A stretch of 64,000 nt of DNA from assembly GCF_014193845.1 (NCBI RefSeq), contig NZ_JACHZX010000001.1, positions 868,001-932,000 of the forward strand. The letters run 5' to 3'. The DNA is from Sphingomonas sp. BK345 (GTDB taxonomy: Bacteria > Pseudomonadota > Alphaproteobacteria > Sphingomonadales > Sphingomonadaceae). The notes under the pieces are model-generated. The model was given only the letters and a program-made list of their open reading frames with translations. It searched no databases and was not told where the DNA came from. The translations under genes and the position numbers were made by a program. Positions within the stretch are counted from its first letter, which is position 1. The number at the start of each line of letters is the position of its first letter. Below are positions 35,499 through 46,676 of this stretch, in pieces.

Positions 35499-37289
35499 TC
35501 AGACCTGCGCGGCGCCGAAGTCGGAACGGCGCCGTCGCGCGCCGCGCTCGCCGCGACGGTTGAGCGCCTGGCTGACGCGGTCGAGCAGCTCGGCGCGGCG
35601 ATAGGGCTTGCTCAGCACGTCGGTGGCGCGCGCGCGCGGGCCGTTGATCACCAGCTCCTCATTATAGCCGGTGGTCATCAGCACCGAGACAGAGGCGTCG
35701 CGCTCGACCACCGCGTCGGCGAGCACCAGCCCGTTCATCCCGCCCGGCATCACCAGATCGGTGAACAGCAGATCGACGCGATCCCGCGGGTGGATCTCCT
35801 CGAACAGCCGCAGCGCCTGCTCGCCGTTGGTCGCGGTGGAGACGTGATAGCCCGCGCTCTCCAGGATCTCGCGCGCGATCGCGAGCACCTCGTCGCTGTC
35901 CTCCACCACCAGGATGTGGCGCGCGGTGTCGGGATCGACGATCGCGCTGGCGGCGACGTGCGGCTCGGGTGCGGCCGACTCGCGCTTCTCGGCGTGACTG
36001 CCGGGGAAGAGCATGCGGACAGTGGTGCCCTCGCCCGGCCGGCTCTCGATCTCGAGCCGCCCGCCCGACTGGCGCACGAAGCCGCTCGCCATCGCCAGCC
36101 CCAGCCCGGTGCCGCTGCCGACACCCTTGGTGGTGAAGAAAGGCTCGGTGGCGCGCTCGATCACCTCGGGCGACATGCCATGGCCCTCGTCCTGCACCTC
36201 GAGCACGACATAGTCGCCCGCGGCGAGCTCGACCCCGTCGCGCAGCGCGGTGCCGCCGGTGCCGTCGCCATTCTCGACCGGCTGGAGCTTGAGCGGGCGG
36301 GTCGCGATCGTCACCAGCCCGCCGTCGGGCATGGCGTCGCGTGCGTTGTTGACGATGTTGAGCAGCGCCATCTCGAGCTGGTCGGGGTCGACCACCACCG
36401 GCGCGAGCCCGCGTCGCAGGCTGAGATGGATCTCGACCTGCTTGTTGACCGAGCTCTCGATCAGGTCGCTGAACTCGGAGACGAGCTGGGTCAGGTCGAG
36501 CGGGCGCGGCTCCAGCCGGGTCTTGCGCGCGAAGGCGAGCAGCTGGCGGGTCAGCTTGGCGCCGCGCTCGGCCGCCGACTGCGCCGCGGCGACGTAGCGC
36601 TGCGCGCGCGCGGGGTCCTTCGCGGTGGCGACCAGCTCGAGATTGCCGTTGACCACCTGGAGCAGGTTGTTGAAGTCGTGCGCCAGCCCCGCGGTGAGCT
36701 GGCCGATCGACTCCATCTTCTGGGCCTGGCGGTACGATTGCTCGGTGTTGCGCCGGCGCGTCACGTCGAGCTGGCTGGCGAAGAAATAGCGCAGCGTCCC
36801 GCCCGTATCGTAGACCGGGCCGACGAACACCGCGTTCCAGAAGGGCGTGCCGTCGCGGCGATAGTTGAGCAGCTCGAGCGCCACCGCGGACTTGTTCTCG
36901 ACCGCATGGCGCAGCTCCGCCACCGCGTTGCGATCGGTCTGCGAGCCCTGGAGGAAGCGGCAGTTGCGCCCGAGGATCTCCTCCTCCTCGTAACCGGTGA
37001 GGTCGAGGAACGCCTTGTTGGCGAAGACGATCGGATTGTCGTCCAGATTGGGATCGGTGAGGATCATCGGCATCCGCGTCATCTCGATCGCGGCGAAGAA
37101 GACGCCGCCGCGGTCGTTCAGGTCGGGATCGGTGATCGTGCTCTCGCGCCAGTGATGCAGGCCGCTGCGCTCGGTCGGCTCGTTGGCGCCGGTGTCCATC
37201 GTGCCTTCGGCCTGTTTGCCGGCGGCGAGACCCGTGGGATCGACGTCATCGTGGCTGGACGGATCGGAGGGAACGGAATCGGCGGACAT
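35499..37289 (-). CDS. LOV-domain hybrid histidine kinase (blue-light sensor)
   Basis: 596 residues. A disordered N-terminus (1-50) leads to a PAS/LOV domain with GRNCRFLQG at 107-115; Cys110 is the residue that forms the flavin adduct in LOV photoreceptors, followed by [12 protein letters not shown] and [10 protein letters not shown]. Then a histidine kinase: H-box [16 protein letters not shown] (His204), N-box [19 protein letters not shown] and [10 protein letters not shown]. At the end is a receiver domain with Asp511 ([11 protein letters not shown]) and Lys561. The FNN-type H-box is that of HisKA-like hybrid kinases. It lies directly upstream of the cyclic-di-GMP gene on the same strand, so light control of that pathway is possible. 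No membrane segments. Confidence 0.9.
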   Translation of the reverse strand: MSADSVPSDPSSHDDVDPTGLAAGKQAEGTMDTGANEPTERSGLHHWRESTITDPDLNDRGGVFFAAIEMTRMPMILTDPNLDDNPIVFANKAFLDLTGYEEEEILGRNCRFLQGSQTDRNAVAELRHAVENKSAVALELLNYRRDGTPFWNAVFVGPVYDTGGTLRYFFASQLDVTRRRNTEQSYRQAQKMESIGQLTAGLAHDFNNLLQVVNGNLELVATAKDPARAQRYVAAAQSAAERGAKLTRQLLAFARKTRLEPRPLDLTQLVSEFSDLIESSVNKQVEIHLSLRRGLAPVVVDPDQLEMALLNIVNNARDAMPDGGLVTIATRPLKLQPVENGDGTGGTALRDGVELAAGDYVVLEVQDEGHGMSPEVIERATEPFFTTKGVGSGTGLGLAMASGFVRQSGGRLEIESRPGEGTTVRMLFPGSHAEKRESAAPEPHVAASAIVDPDTARHILVVEDSDEVLAIAREILESAGYHVSTATNGEQALRLFEEIHPRDRVDLLFTDLVMPGGMNGLVLADAVVERDASVSVLMTTGYNEELVINGPRARATDVLSKPYRRAELLDRVSQALNRRGERGARRRRSDFGAAQV

Positions 37290-37471
37290 TCTGCCGCGTT
37301 AGCCGGTTTGCGGGCGGCGCGGCAAGGTTTCGGTAACCTAGGTGGGCTTTGGGCGAGAAAGACTCTCCCGCACGGACCTGTCGCGCATCTCCGCGGTCCT
37401 CGATGTGTTCCGTCGGTCACTGGGCGGCACCTTGGATCTCGTCCTGAGGTGTGCGGGGCGGCTCAACCAGC

Positions 37472-37567
37472 CGTCATCCCGGACTTGATCCGGGATCCAG
37501 GCGGCCGCGAGTACCGGAAGCGTTGCTCGCGCGGCAACATGGATCCCGGCTCAAGGCTGGGATGACG
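37472..37567. repeat. Family C intergenic inverted repeat, copy 3
   Basis: CGTCATCCCGGACTTGATCC on the left and GGATCCCGGCTCAAGGCTGGGATGACG on the right. It is the main content of the 345-base spacer between typA and the LOV kinase; the remainder (37290-37471) shows no gene, though it must hold the kinase promoter. Confidence 0.8.
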
Positions 37568-37634
37568 ATCGTCGGGGATACGACCGGAACGATGCGATGA
37601 AGCCGGCGACCAGGAGTGCGCCCGCCCCCTCCCC

Positions 37635-39458
37635 TTACGCGGCGACCTTGGCGCGGCTGGCGCGCTTGCGCTCGTGCGGGTCAAGGTAGCGCTTGCGCAG
37701 GCGGATCGACTTCGGCGTCACCTCCACCATCTCGTCGTCGTCGATATAGGCGATCGCCTGTTCCAGCGTCATCTTCTTCGGCGGGGTCAGGCGGATCGCG
37801 TCGTCCTTGCCGCCGCTCGCGCGGAAGTTGGTGAGCTGCTTCGCCTTCATCGGATTGACCTCGAGGTCGTCCGTCTTGGCGTTCTCACCGATGACCATGC
37901 CTTCGTACAGCGTCTCGCCGTGGCCGACGAAGAGGATGCCGCGGTCCTCGAGCGGGCCGAGCGCATAGCCCTGCGCCTCGCCAGCGCCGTTGGAGATCAG
38001 CACGCCGTTCTTGCGGCCCTCGATCGTCCCCTTGTGCGGGCCGTACTTCTCGAACAGCCGGTTCATGATGCCGGTGCCGCGCGTGTCCGACAGGAACTCG
38101 CCGTGATAGCCGATCATGCCGCGGCTCGGCGCGGAGAAGGTGATGCGCGTCTTGCCACCGCCCGACGGGCGCATGTCGGTCAGCTCGGCCTTGCGCAGGT
38201 TCATCTTCTCGACGACCGTGCCCGAATATTCCTCGTCGACGTCGATGATGACGGTCTCGTACGGCTCGGTCTTCTTGCCGTCCTCGTCCTCGCCGAACAG
38301 CACGCGCGGGCGGCTGATGCCGAGCTCGAAGCCCTCGCGGCGCATCGTCTCGATCAGCACGCCGAGCTGGAGCTCGCCGCGGCCCGCCACCTCGAAGCTG
38401 TCGCGGTCGGCCGCCTCGGTCACCTTGATCGCGACGTTCGACTCGGCCTCGCGCATCAGGCGATCACGGATCATGCGGCTGGTCACCTTGCTGCCCTCGC
38501 GCCCCGCCAGCGGCGAGTCGTTGACCGCGAAGCGCATCGACAGCGTCGGCGGGTCGATTGGCTGCGCGTGGAGCGGCTCGCTCACCGACGTGTCCGCGAT
38601 CGTGTTGGCCACGGTGGCGACGGTGAGGCCGGCGAGGCTGATGATCTCGCCCGCGCGGGCCTCCTCGACCGGCACGCGCTCCAGCCCATGGAACGACATC
38701 AGCTTGGAGGCGCGCCCCGCCTCCACGATGTTGCCGTCGTTGTCGAGCGCGTGGATCGGCTGGTTGAGCTTGACCACGCCCGAGTTGACGCGGCCGGTCA
38801 GGATGCGGCCGAGGAAGTTGTCGCGGTCGAGCAGCGTCACCAGGAAGGTGAACGGCGCCTCGAGATCGACCTTGGGCGCGGGGACGTGCTCGACGATCTT
38901 CTCGAACATCGGCGTCAGCGTGCCCTCGCGCGCCTTGGGGTCCGTCGAGGCGTAGCCGTTGCGGCCCGAGGCGAAGAGCACGGGGAAATCGAGCTGCTCG
39001 TCGGTGGCGTCGAGCGAGACGAACAGGTCGAACACCTCGTCGAGCACTTCCTGGGTGCGCTCGTCGGCACGGTCGATCTTGTTGACCACCACGATCGGGC
39101 GCAGGCCGAGCGCCAGCGCCTTGCCGGTGACGAACTTGGTCTGCGGCATCGCGCCCTCGGACGAATCGACCAGCAGGATCACGCCGTCGACCATCGAGAG
39201 GATGCGCTCCACCTCGCCGCCGAAGTCGGCGTGGCCGGGGGTGTCGACGATGTTGATGCGCGTGTCGTTCCACACGATCGAGGTCGGCTTGGCGAGGATG
39301 GTGATCCCGCGCTCCTTCTCGAGGTCGTTCGAGTCCATCGCGCGCTCCTCGACGCGCTGGTTGTCGCGGAACGTGCCCGACTGGCGGAAGAGCTGGTCGA
39401 CGAGGGTCGTCTTGCCATGATCGACGTGCGCGATGATGGCGATGTTGCGCAGGTTCAT
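37635..39458 (-). CDS. typA: Translational GTPase TypA/BipA
   Basis: 607 residues, normal for the family. The ribosome-associated GTPase has G1 AHVDHGKTTL (about 9-18), G3 DTPGHADFGGEVER and G4 NKIDRADER, followed by EF-G-like domains and the TypA C-terminal domain (MNRLFEKYGPHKG, ENAKTDDLEVNPMKAKQLTNFRASGKD-like). It assists 50S assembly and growth under stress such as cold. AGGAATCCGT precedes ATG 39458; a longer frame reaching 39554 is not needed. Confidence 0.95.
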   Translation of the reverse strand: MNLRNIAIIAHVDHGKTTLVDQLFRQSGTFRDNQRVEERAMDSNDLEKERGITILAKPTSIVWNDTRINIVDTPGHADFGGEVERILSMVDGVILLVDSSEGAMPQTKFVTGKALALGLRPIVVVNKIDRADERTQEVLDEVFDLFVSLDATDEQLDFPVLFASGRNGYASTDPKAREGTLTPMFEKIVEHVPAPKVDLEAPFTFLVTLLDRDNFLGRILTGRVNSGVVKLNQPIHALDNDGNIVEAGRASKLMSFHGLERVPVEEARAGEIISLAGLTVATVANTIADTSVSEPLHAQPIDPPTLSMRFAVNDSPLAGREGSKVTSRMIRDRLMREAESNVAIKVTEAADRDSFEVAGRGELQLGVLIETMRREGFELGISRPRVLFGEDEDGKKTEPYETVIIDVDEEYSGTVVEKMNLRKAELTDMRPSGGGKTRITFSAPSRGMIGYHGEFLSDTRGTGIMNRLFEKYGPHKGTIEGRKNGVLISNGAGEAQGYALGPLEDRGILFVGHGETLYEGMVIGENAKTDDLEVNPMKAKQLTNFRASGGKDDAIRLTPPKKMTLEQAIAYIDDDEMVEVTPKSIRLRKRYLDPHERKRASRAKVAA

Positions 39459-39786
39459 ACGGATTCCTGAGGTGGCCCGCGGCGGCCGCAGGCGATGTCG
39501 CCGGCGCGCATAGCCGAAAGTGAGCGCGGGCGCCAGCCTTCGCGCCCGCAGCATGGGGCGCCGGGGCCGGACGGGTCAGGCGAGCGCGGCGATCGGGGTG
39601 AGGTCGATGATATCGGAAGCGACGCCGGCCATCTCGCCGCTCTGCCGCTCGACGAGCGACATGGACCGGTCGACACCGCCACCCACACACCTCGACAAGC
39701 CCGCCGCACCGTCTTACATCCACAACACACTTGAACAGCGCGCGCCACCGCGAGACAACAGCGCGCGACGCACGAAGGAGACGAGC
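39459..39786. other. Divergent intergenic region between typA and telA
   Basis: About 330 bases that must contain both divergent promoters. A 28-codon minus-strand frame (39576-39662) has coding-like G/C third positions but no ribosome site. The right end holds AAGGAG for the telA-like gene. I see no clear operator or hairpin repeat. Confidence 0.45.
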
Positions 39787-40992
39787 ATGGCGACCTCCCC
39801 CGGTACCGACACCGAGCCGGCGCTGACGCTGACCCCGCCCGATCCCGTCCCCGCGGTCCCGAGCGAGCGCGCCGCGGGCCTCGTCCCAGTCGATCCCGGC
39901 ACGCGCAGCGAGCTGGAAAAGCGCGTCGATGCCTTCGTCGACCAATTGCTCGCCGAGGACGTCAACTCGCCCGAGTTCGGCAAGCGCGTCGACGCGATCA
40001 CCGCGATGGGACAGAAGGAGATCCGCGACGCCGCGGGCCAGTCCAACCGCTTCCTCGACCGCCCGGTGCGCGCGATGGACAAGGAGGCGGGCGTCGGCAA
40101 GGACCTCGCCGAGCTGCGCCGCACCGTCGAACAGCTCGATCCCGGCCGCCGCGGCAATCTCTCCAAGCCGCAGAAGCTGTTCGGGGTGATCCCGTTCGGC
40201 TCGAAGATGCGCGACTATTTCGACGGCTATAAGAGCAGCCAGACGCATATCGCCGCGATCCTGCGCAGCCTCGGGTCGGGCAAGGACGAGCTGCTGATGG
40301 ACAATGCCGCGATCGACACCGAGCGCGCCAACCTCTGGGCGTCGATGGGGCGGCTCGAGCAGATGATCCACCTCGCGCGCGCGATGGACGCGCGGCTGGA
40401 GGACAAGGCCAACGAGCTCGACGCGACGGATCCGGCCAAGGCCAAGGCGATCCGCGAGACCGCGCTCTTCTACGCGCGCCAGCGCACGCAGGACCTGCTC
40501 ACCCAGATGGCGGTGACGGTGCAGGGCTATCTCGCGCTCGACCTCGTCAAGAAGAACAACGTCGAGCTGATCAAGGGCGTCGACCGTGCCAGCACCACCA
40601 CCGTGGCGGCGCTGCGCACCGCGGTGACGGTGGCGCAGGCGCTGACCAACCAGAAGCTGGTGCTGGAGCAGGTCACGCAGCTCAACGCCACCACCGCCGG
40701 GCTGATCGACTCGACCGGCAAGCTGCTGCGCCAGAACACCGCGGCGATCCACGAGCAGGCCGCGGCCTCGACCATCCCGCTGGAGACGCTGCAGCGCGCC
40801 TTCCAGAACATCTACGACACGATGGACGCGATCGACACGTTCAAGCTCAAGTCGCTCGACACGATGAAGAGCACGGTGGAGACGCTCGGGCGCGAGGTCG
40901 ACAAGTCGCGCGGCTATATCGCGCGCGCCGAGGGCGCGGCGCGCAACAGCCTCGCCAGCCCGGCCGAGCAGTTCAAGCTGGAGGCGCTGTGA
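39787..40992 (+). CDS. TelA-family toxic anion resistance protein
   Basis: 401 residues, almost entirely helical. PF05816 (TelA) features include QLDPGRRGNLSKPQKLFGVIPFGSKMRDYFDGYKSSQTHI, DNAAIDTERANLWASMGRLEQMIHLA, FYARQRTQDLLTQMAVTVQGYLALDLVKKNNVELIKGVDRA and TIPLETLQRAFQNIYDTMDAIDTFK. Family members were named from tellurite resistance, but the molecular role is unclear and includes envelope stress or bacteriocin tolerance. AAGGAGACGAGC precedes the ATG. The stop overlaps the next gene's GTG by 3 bases, giving a coupled pair. Confidence 0.9.
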   Translation: MATSPGTDTEPALTLTPPDPVPAVPSERAAGLVPVDPGTRSELEKRVDAFVDQLLAEDVNSPEFGKRVDAITAMGQKEIRDAAGQSNRFLDRPVRAMDKEAGVGKDLAELRRTVEQLDPGRRGNLSKPQKLFGVIPFGSKMRDYFDGYKSSQTHIAAILRSLGSGKDELLMDNAAIDTERANLWASMGRLEQMIHLARAMDARLEDKANELDATDPAKAKAIRETALFYARQRTQDLLTQMAVTVQGYLALDLVKKNNVELIKGVDRASTTTVAALRTAVTVAQALTNQKLVLEQVTQLNATTAGLIDSTGKLLRQNTAAIHEQAAASTIPLETLQRAFQNIYDTMDAIDTFKLKSLDTMKSTVETLGREVDKSRGYIARAEGAARNSLASPAEQFKLEAL

Positions 40993-41687
40993 CGCTGCCG
41001 CCGAGCCACGACACCGACGCCGCGATCGCGGGCGCGCGCGCCGCGGCGGACCGGGTGAGCGGGCGCGGCGTGCTGACGGTGCAGCGCCGTCCGCGGCGCG
41101 GGCGTGGGGGAGCGAAGGCGCGGCTGGCGCTGATCGCGGCGGTGAACGGCGCGATCCTGCTGGTGGCGGCGCTGCTCGGCGTCGGGCTGTTCGGCGGGGT
41201 GGCGGCGATCATGGTGATGCTGGCGGCGACGCTGGCGATCGCCTTCGCGCCGGCAACGCCGGTGCCGACGCCCGAGCGGCTGGCGCGCTCCGAACTCAAG
41301 GCGCTGCCGGCGCAGACCGCGCGCTGGCTCGACGCGCAGCGCCCCTCGCTGCCCGCGCCCGCGCTGGCGGTGGTCGACCGGATCGAGCAGCGGCTCGACA
41401 CGCTCGGCGTCCAGCTCGCCGCGCTCGACGAGGGCTCCCCCGCCGCGGCCGACATGCGCCGGCTGATCGGCGAGCAGCTGCCGGACTTCGTGCGCGACTA
41501 TGCGCGCGTCCCGCCGGCGCTGCGCGGCACCGCGCGCGGCGGCCGCACCCCCGACCAGCAGTTGGTGGAGGGACTCGGCGTGATCGAGCGCGAGCTGGCG
41601 GCGACGAGCGAGGAGCTCGCGCAAGGCGACCTCGACGCGCTCGCGACCAAGCGGCGCTATCTGGAGATCAAGTACGAGGCGGAGTGA
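40989..41687 (+). CDS. XpaC-like membrane partner of TelA
   Basis: 232 residues starting at a GTG that overlaps the TelA stop. An arginine-rich N-terminus (VQRRPRRGRGGAKAR) precedes two adjacent membrane helices (about 46-66 and 68-88: LIAAVNGAILLVAALLGVGLFGG, AAIMVMLAATLAIAFAP). A soluble helical C-terminal domain follows (QRLDTLGVQLAALDEG, LIGEQLPDFVRDYARVPPALR). Gene pairs of TelA with a two-helix membrane protein called XpaC are common, and the order and size here fit, but sequence similarity to XpaC is only my inference. Confidence 0.6.
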   Translation: MTLPPSHDTDAAIAGARAAADRVSGRGVLTVQRRPRRGRGGAKARLALIAAVNGAILLVAALLGVGLFGGVAAIMVMLAATLAIAFAPATPVPTPERLARSELKALPAQTARWLDAQRPSLPAPALAVVDRIEQRLDTLGVQLAALDEGSPAAADMRRLIGEQLPDFVRDYARVPPALRGTARGGRTPDQQLVEGLGVIERELAATSEELAQGDLDALATKRRYLEIKYEAE

Positions 41688-41740
41688 GCGGAGCTGAGCG
41701 CGCCGATCGCTCCAGGCCGGTCGCGCCCTCCTTCTCCCAT

Positions 41741-41835
41741 CGTCATCCCCGCCAAGGCGGGGATCCAGACGCGCGAACCTGTCGATAGAGGCACTACGTC
41801 AGCGCCTATGGATCCCCGCCTGCGCGGGGATGACG
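41741..41835. repeat. Family C intergenic inverted repeat, copy 4
   Basis: CGTCATCCCCGCCAAGGCGGGGATCCAGACGCGCG on the left and GGATCCCCGCCTGCGCGGGGATGACG on the right. It follows the TelA pair. The rest of the 460-base spacer (to 42151) has no convincing gene; it contains the promoter of the outer membrane protein at 42152. Confidence 0.8.
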
Positions 41836-42151
41836 GCGGTGGGCTGAGCGGTCGCCGACTGGGCCAGGCACGACCCTCCGAGCCGCCACGCAGTCTCCCT
41901 CACACGCTCGCCCCATGCCCGCCACGACCGCGGCGCGCCCGCCGCATCGCCGCCCGATCTCCGCCACATTGGCGCGGTCGCGTTCATGTTTCCGACAGAA
42001 AGCGTGTCACTTCGGCCACACCTCGGGATCACGTCGCATCGCAGCACGATTTCGCAGCAACCAAGCCGAACGCGCGCGGTTCAGTGGGTCCCCGGTCCGG
42101 GCGCCTGCGGCGTCACACACCGGACAACGAAACTGATCTTGAGGAATCCGT

Positions 42152-42766
42152 ATGCGTAAGCTCGTTCTTGCGGCCGTTGCCGCGTCCGCCGCGTTCGTCG
42201 CCACCCCCTCGCTGGCACAGGACGCCACCGCGACCGACACCAGCGCCCCGGTCGACAGCTCGACCGCACAGGCGCCCGACGGCAGCAAGGCGTTCGGCTT
42301 CGAGCCCTATGTCGCGGTGCGCGGCGGCTGGGAGGAGTTCCAGACCGACAGCGTCGCGGGTGCGCCGAACCGGAACAAGCTGAACGGCTCGCTGGTCGAG
42401 GGACTGGTCGGCGCCAACGTGCCGCTCGGCGCCTTCTTCGTCGGCGCCGAGGGCAACGTCGCCAAGGGCATCTCGGGCGACATCGACTGGCAGTATGGCG
42501 CCGCCGGCCGCTTCGGCCTGCGCGCCGGCGAGAGCGGCCTGATCTACGGCAAGGTCGGCTACCAGTGGGTCAATTTCGACAAGCGCGTGAACACCGACCG
42601 TGACTTCCACGACGTCACCTACGGCATCGGCTTCGAGGTTGGCCCGAAGGAGATTGGTCTCGGCGGCCTGACCGGCAACTCGGGCATCCGCCTGCGCGGC
42701 GAGGTCTCGACCTTCGGCTGGACCAACAGCTTCCGCCCGACGCTCGGCATCGTGGCGCACTTCTGA
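42152..42766 (+). CDS. Opacity-like outer membrane protein
   Basis: 204 residues. Signal peptide ending ATPSLAQD (about 23), a Thr/Ser/Ala-rich spacer, then an eight-strand-like barrel: EPYVAVRGGWEEFQ, GALVGANVPLG-type strand (LVGANVPLGAFFVGAEGNVAKG), YGAAGRFGLRAGESGLIYGKVGYQW, YGIGFEVG, and a terminal strand ending TLGIVAHF with the aromatic needed for Bam-dependent assembly. GAGGAATCCGT precedes the ATG. Role probably structural or adhesin-like. Confidence 0.85.
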   Translation: MRKLVLAAVAASAAFVATPSLAQDATATDTSAPVDSSTAQAPDGSKAFGFEPYVAVRGGWEEFQTDSVAGAPNRNKLNGSLVEGLVGANVPLGAFFVGAEGNVAKGISGDIDWQYGAAGRFGLRAGESGLIYGKVGYQWVNFDKRVNTDRDFHDVTYGIGFEVGPKEIGLGGLTGNSGIRLRGEVSTFGWTNSFRPTLGIVAHF

Positions 42767-42965
42767 TCCCGGCTCCGGTCGCGAAGGGAGCCTAGCGCGA
42801 CCGACCGCACCAGTGGCGTCCCGTGCGGGGGAGAGCGAGGGCGGGGCCGGCGACGGCCTCGCCCTTTCCTGTGTTCCGCATCGGCGCAGCCGCGCGGCTC
42901 GCCTCTGGCAAGCGGGCGCCGGCGCGTGTAGCGCCGCGCGGCTCATCCGGGGAAGGAACGGTTCG

Positions 42966-43670
42966 GTGGTGCCATCTCGTCGCGCGGCGGTGCTGCTCTC
43001 GGCGCCGCTCGCCGCCCTGCTCTTCTGCGCCGCGCCCGCCGCCGCGCAGGTCGAGGACCGCCAATTGTGGGAGCAGGTCAACCTCGTCGTGCCGCTCACC
43101 CCCGAGGTGCGCGTCACGCTCGAGCAGATCGGCCGCTGGGGCGACCGCATCGAGGGTCTGACCCAGACCGAGGTCGGCGGACTGCTCGGCTACAAGCTCA
43201 GCTCCGCGATCGAGCTGGGCATCGGCTACCGCTACGTCGGGCTGTACAGCGCCTCCGGGCCGACGGTGCACGAGAACCGGCTGCGCCAGCAGGTGGTGCT
43301 GACCCGCGGGCGGCTGCTCGGGCGCCTGCGCGTCGACGAGCGCTTCAATCCCGGCGGCAGCGAGATCGGTGTCCGCGTCCGTCCGCTGGCACGCTACAAT
43401 CACCCGCTGGGATCGCGCGGCTACGCGCTCTACGCCAGCCACGAGAGCTTCATCGTCCCCAACAGCACCGCCTGGGGCCAGCGCTCGGGCTATGAGCGGA
43501 TGCGCAACATGGCGGGCGTGACCCTGCCCTTCGTCGGCCGCAAGGTGATGCTCGATATCGGCTATCTCAACCAGTACCGCTTCGGGCTGGGCGGCGCGCG
43601 GCCGCAGATGGAACATGCGCTGAGCCTGCAGCTGACCATCAACGCGCTCGGCCCGATCCTGCACGACTGA
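42966..43670 (+). CDS. DUF2490 outer membrane protein
   Basis: 234 residues from the first of two GTGs (42966/42969), with AAGGA upstream. Signal peptide VLLSAPLAALLFCAAPAAAQ, then DRQLWEQVNLVVPLTPEVRVTLEQIGRWGDRIEGLTQTEVGGLLGYKLSSAIELGIGYRYVG, typical of DUF2490 beta-barrels. Alternating strands continue to the end (LDIGYLNQYRFG). No functional assignment is known to me. It follows the opacity-like gene by 200 bases, so it is probably a separate unit. Confidence 0.82.
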   Translation: MVPSRRAAVLLSAPLAALLFCAAPAAAQVEDRQLWEQVNLVVPLTPEVRVTLEQIGRWGDRIEGLTQTEVGGLLGYKLSSAIELGIGYRYVGLYSASGPTVHENRLRQQVVLTRGRLLGRLRVDERFNPGGSEIGVRVRPLARYNHPLGSRGYALYASHESFIVPNSTAWGQRSGYERMRNMAGVTLPFVGRKVMLDIGYLNQYRFGLGGARPQMEHALSLQLTINALGPILHD

Positions 43671-43704
43671 GGCGGTAGGGATGGCGGTGACGGCGTGCAA
43701 CTCG

Positions 43705-43843
43705 TCCTCCCCTGGAAGGGAAGGTGGCAGCGCGTCAGCGCTGACGGAGGGGTGTCGCCAGTCGTGAGTCCGCCGACCCTAACCAGCCGGGTCACCCCTC
43801 CGTCAGGCCTGCGGCCTGCCACCTCCCCTTATAGGAGAGGATC
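43705..43843. repeat. Family B intergenic inverted repeat, copy 2
   Basis: TCCTCCCCTGGAAGGGAAGGTGGCAGCGC...GCTGACGGAGGGGTGTCGCC on the left and GTCACCCCTCCGTCAGGCC...GCCTGCCACCTCCCC on the right, ending GAGAGGATC. It separates the convergent DUF2490 and ABC-F genes. Confidence 0.8.
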
Positions 43844-43871
43844 GAGTCGCCCGCCCCTCGCGCGCCTCCCC

Positions 43872-45653
<1,782 letters not shown>

Positions 45654-45716
45654 CGCGCGGACCTAGGTGGCGGGGGCGCGGCTGGCAATGGCGGGGGCGC
45701 GGCGGGGCGCGAGCGA

Positions 45717-46676
45717 TCAACGTCGCGGCGCGCCTGATCCGCCGCGATCGGCGCGATCGGCGCGATCGGCGCGATCGTCGAGGATCCTGGCGAGCTCCTG
45801 CTCCAGCGCGGCAAGGACGGCCCCTCGATGGTCCTCGTCGTACGTCTCCACCAGGCCGATGCCGGCGCGGTCAAGGGCAAGCCGCTTGACGCGGTCGCGG
45901 TCTTCCGCGTCGCCCTGGAAATGACCCTTGCCCTGATGCTCCACGGCGATGAGGGGCCGCCAGTCCTCGCCGCAGATCAGCAGGTCGACCCGCTTGCTGT
46001 TGAACGATCGGAAGGCTCTCCCGCTGTGATCGCCCCACTCGGTGCCGATGAATTCACCCATGTTGACCTGCGGACAGACCTTCATGCCGCGTCCTCGGAC
46101 GAAGTCGAGACAGGCCCAGAACTGTCGTCCCTCTCCGTCGTTTAGCAGCGGCTTCGGGTGGAGCCTGGTTCCGCCGATGAAGCGCAGCTGGTTCTCCGTG
46201 TCCTGCACGCTATTCGCCTGCGCCTGCTCGCGGCGGTGCTCCCACTCGGTCAGCGTCTGCCGCGCCGCGTCGCGCTCGACCCACAGCGCGGCGGCCCTGC
46301 TTCGCTCGGCGGTGAGGCTCGTCTCGAGCTCGGCGACCCGCCTCCGCCACTCTCGATCCGCGAGCAGCAGGCGGCGGCGGTCGCGGTGGCTGTGAAACCA
46401 GCCCGCGGCCGCGCCGACGACCGACAGCAGCGCCGCGACCAGCCCACCGCGCATCATGGCCGGTGTGATCGCCCCGACGATCGGGAGAGAGGCCGTCGCG
46501 GCGACGGGAACGGAAACAGGAACGGAAGGGGTCGGCCGGGTCACCGGCGCTGTCCGATGATGAGCGGGGCGGTGCGTGCCGCGTCTGTGATGCCGCCTGG
46601 CTTCCGCCCCGCTCGCCGCGCCGGAAAGGAGAAGCGCGAGCAGCGCCATCATCAGGGGTCGTCCGACGGCTACCAT
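45717..46676 (-). CDS. Membrane-anchored DUF2726 nuclease-like protein
   Basis: 319 residues. Signal/anchor about 8-24 (LMMALLALLLSGAASGAEA), a His/Arg/Pro-rich stretch, a membrane helix about 72-95 (GGLVAALLSVVGAAAGWF), a coiled coil (about 100-155) and a C-terminal DUF2726 domain (165-290). In that domain KRVDLLICGEDWRPLIAVEHQGKGHFQG holds D231 and E246 followed by QGK-GH, matching the E-x-x-G-x-x-H core of this restriction-endonuclease-like fold. FWACLDFVRGRGMKVCPQVNMGEFI is the usual start of the domain. The tail carries four 9-bp repeats giving DRADRADRADR. Substrate unknown; a cytoplasmic nuclease tethered to the membrane is the plain reading. Confidence 0.78.
   Translation of the reverse strand: MVAVGRPLMMALLALLLSGAASGAEARRHHRRGTHRPAHHRTAPVTRPTPSVPVSVPVAATASLPIVGAITPAMMRGGLVAALLSVVGAAAGWFHSHRDRRRLLLADREWRRRVAELETSLTAERSRAAALWVERDAARQTLTEWEHRREQAQANSVQDTENQLRFIGGTRLHPKPLLNDGEGRQFWACLDFVRGRGMKVCPQVNMGEFIGTEWGDHSGRAFRSFNSKRVDLLICGEDWRPLIAVEHQGKGHFQGDAEDRDRVKRLALDRAGIGLVETYDEDHRGAVLAALEQELARILDDRADRADRADRGGSGAPRR
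45743..45778. repeat. 9-bp tandem repeat, four units, in a coding sequence
   Basis: CGCGATCGG three times followed by CGCGATCGT. Read on the minus strand it encodes the ADR repeats near the C-terminus of the DUF2726 protein. The length is a multiple of three, so copy-number change would not shift the frame. Confidence 0.8.

Noticed and set aside
39576..39662. 28-codon minus-strand frame with G/C-rich third positions before typA
   Set aside because: No ribosome site, no extension with domain content, and it lies in a likely divergent promoter region. It may be a remnant, but this cannot be supported.
42040..42120. Possible tRNA-like fold around GGTTCAGTGGGTCCCC
   Set aside because: No acceptor stem or anticodon arm can be completed; the resemblance to a T-arm is superficial.
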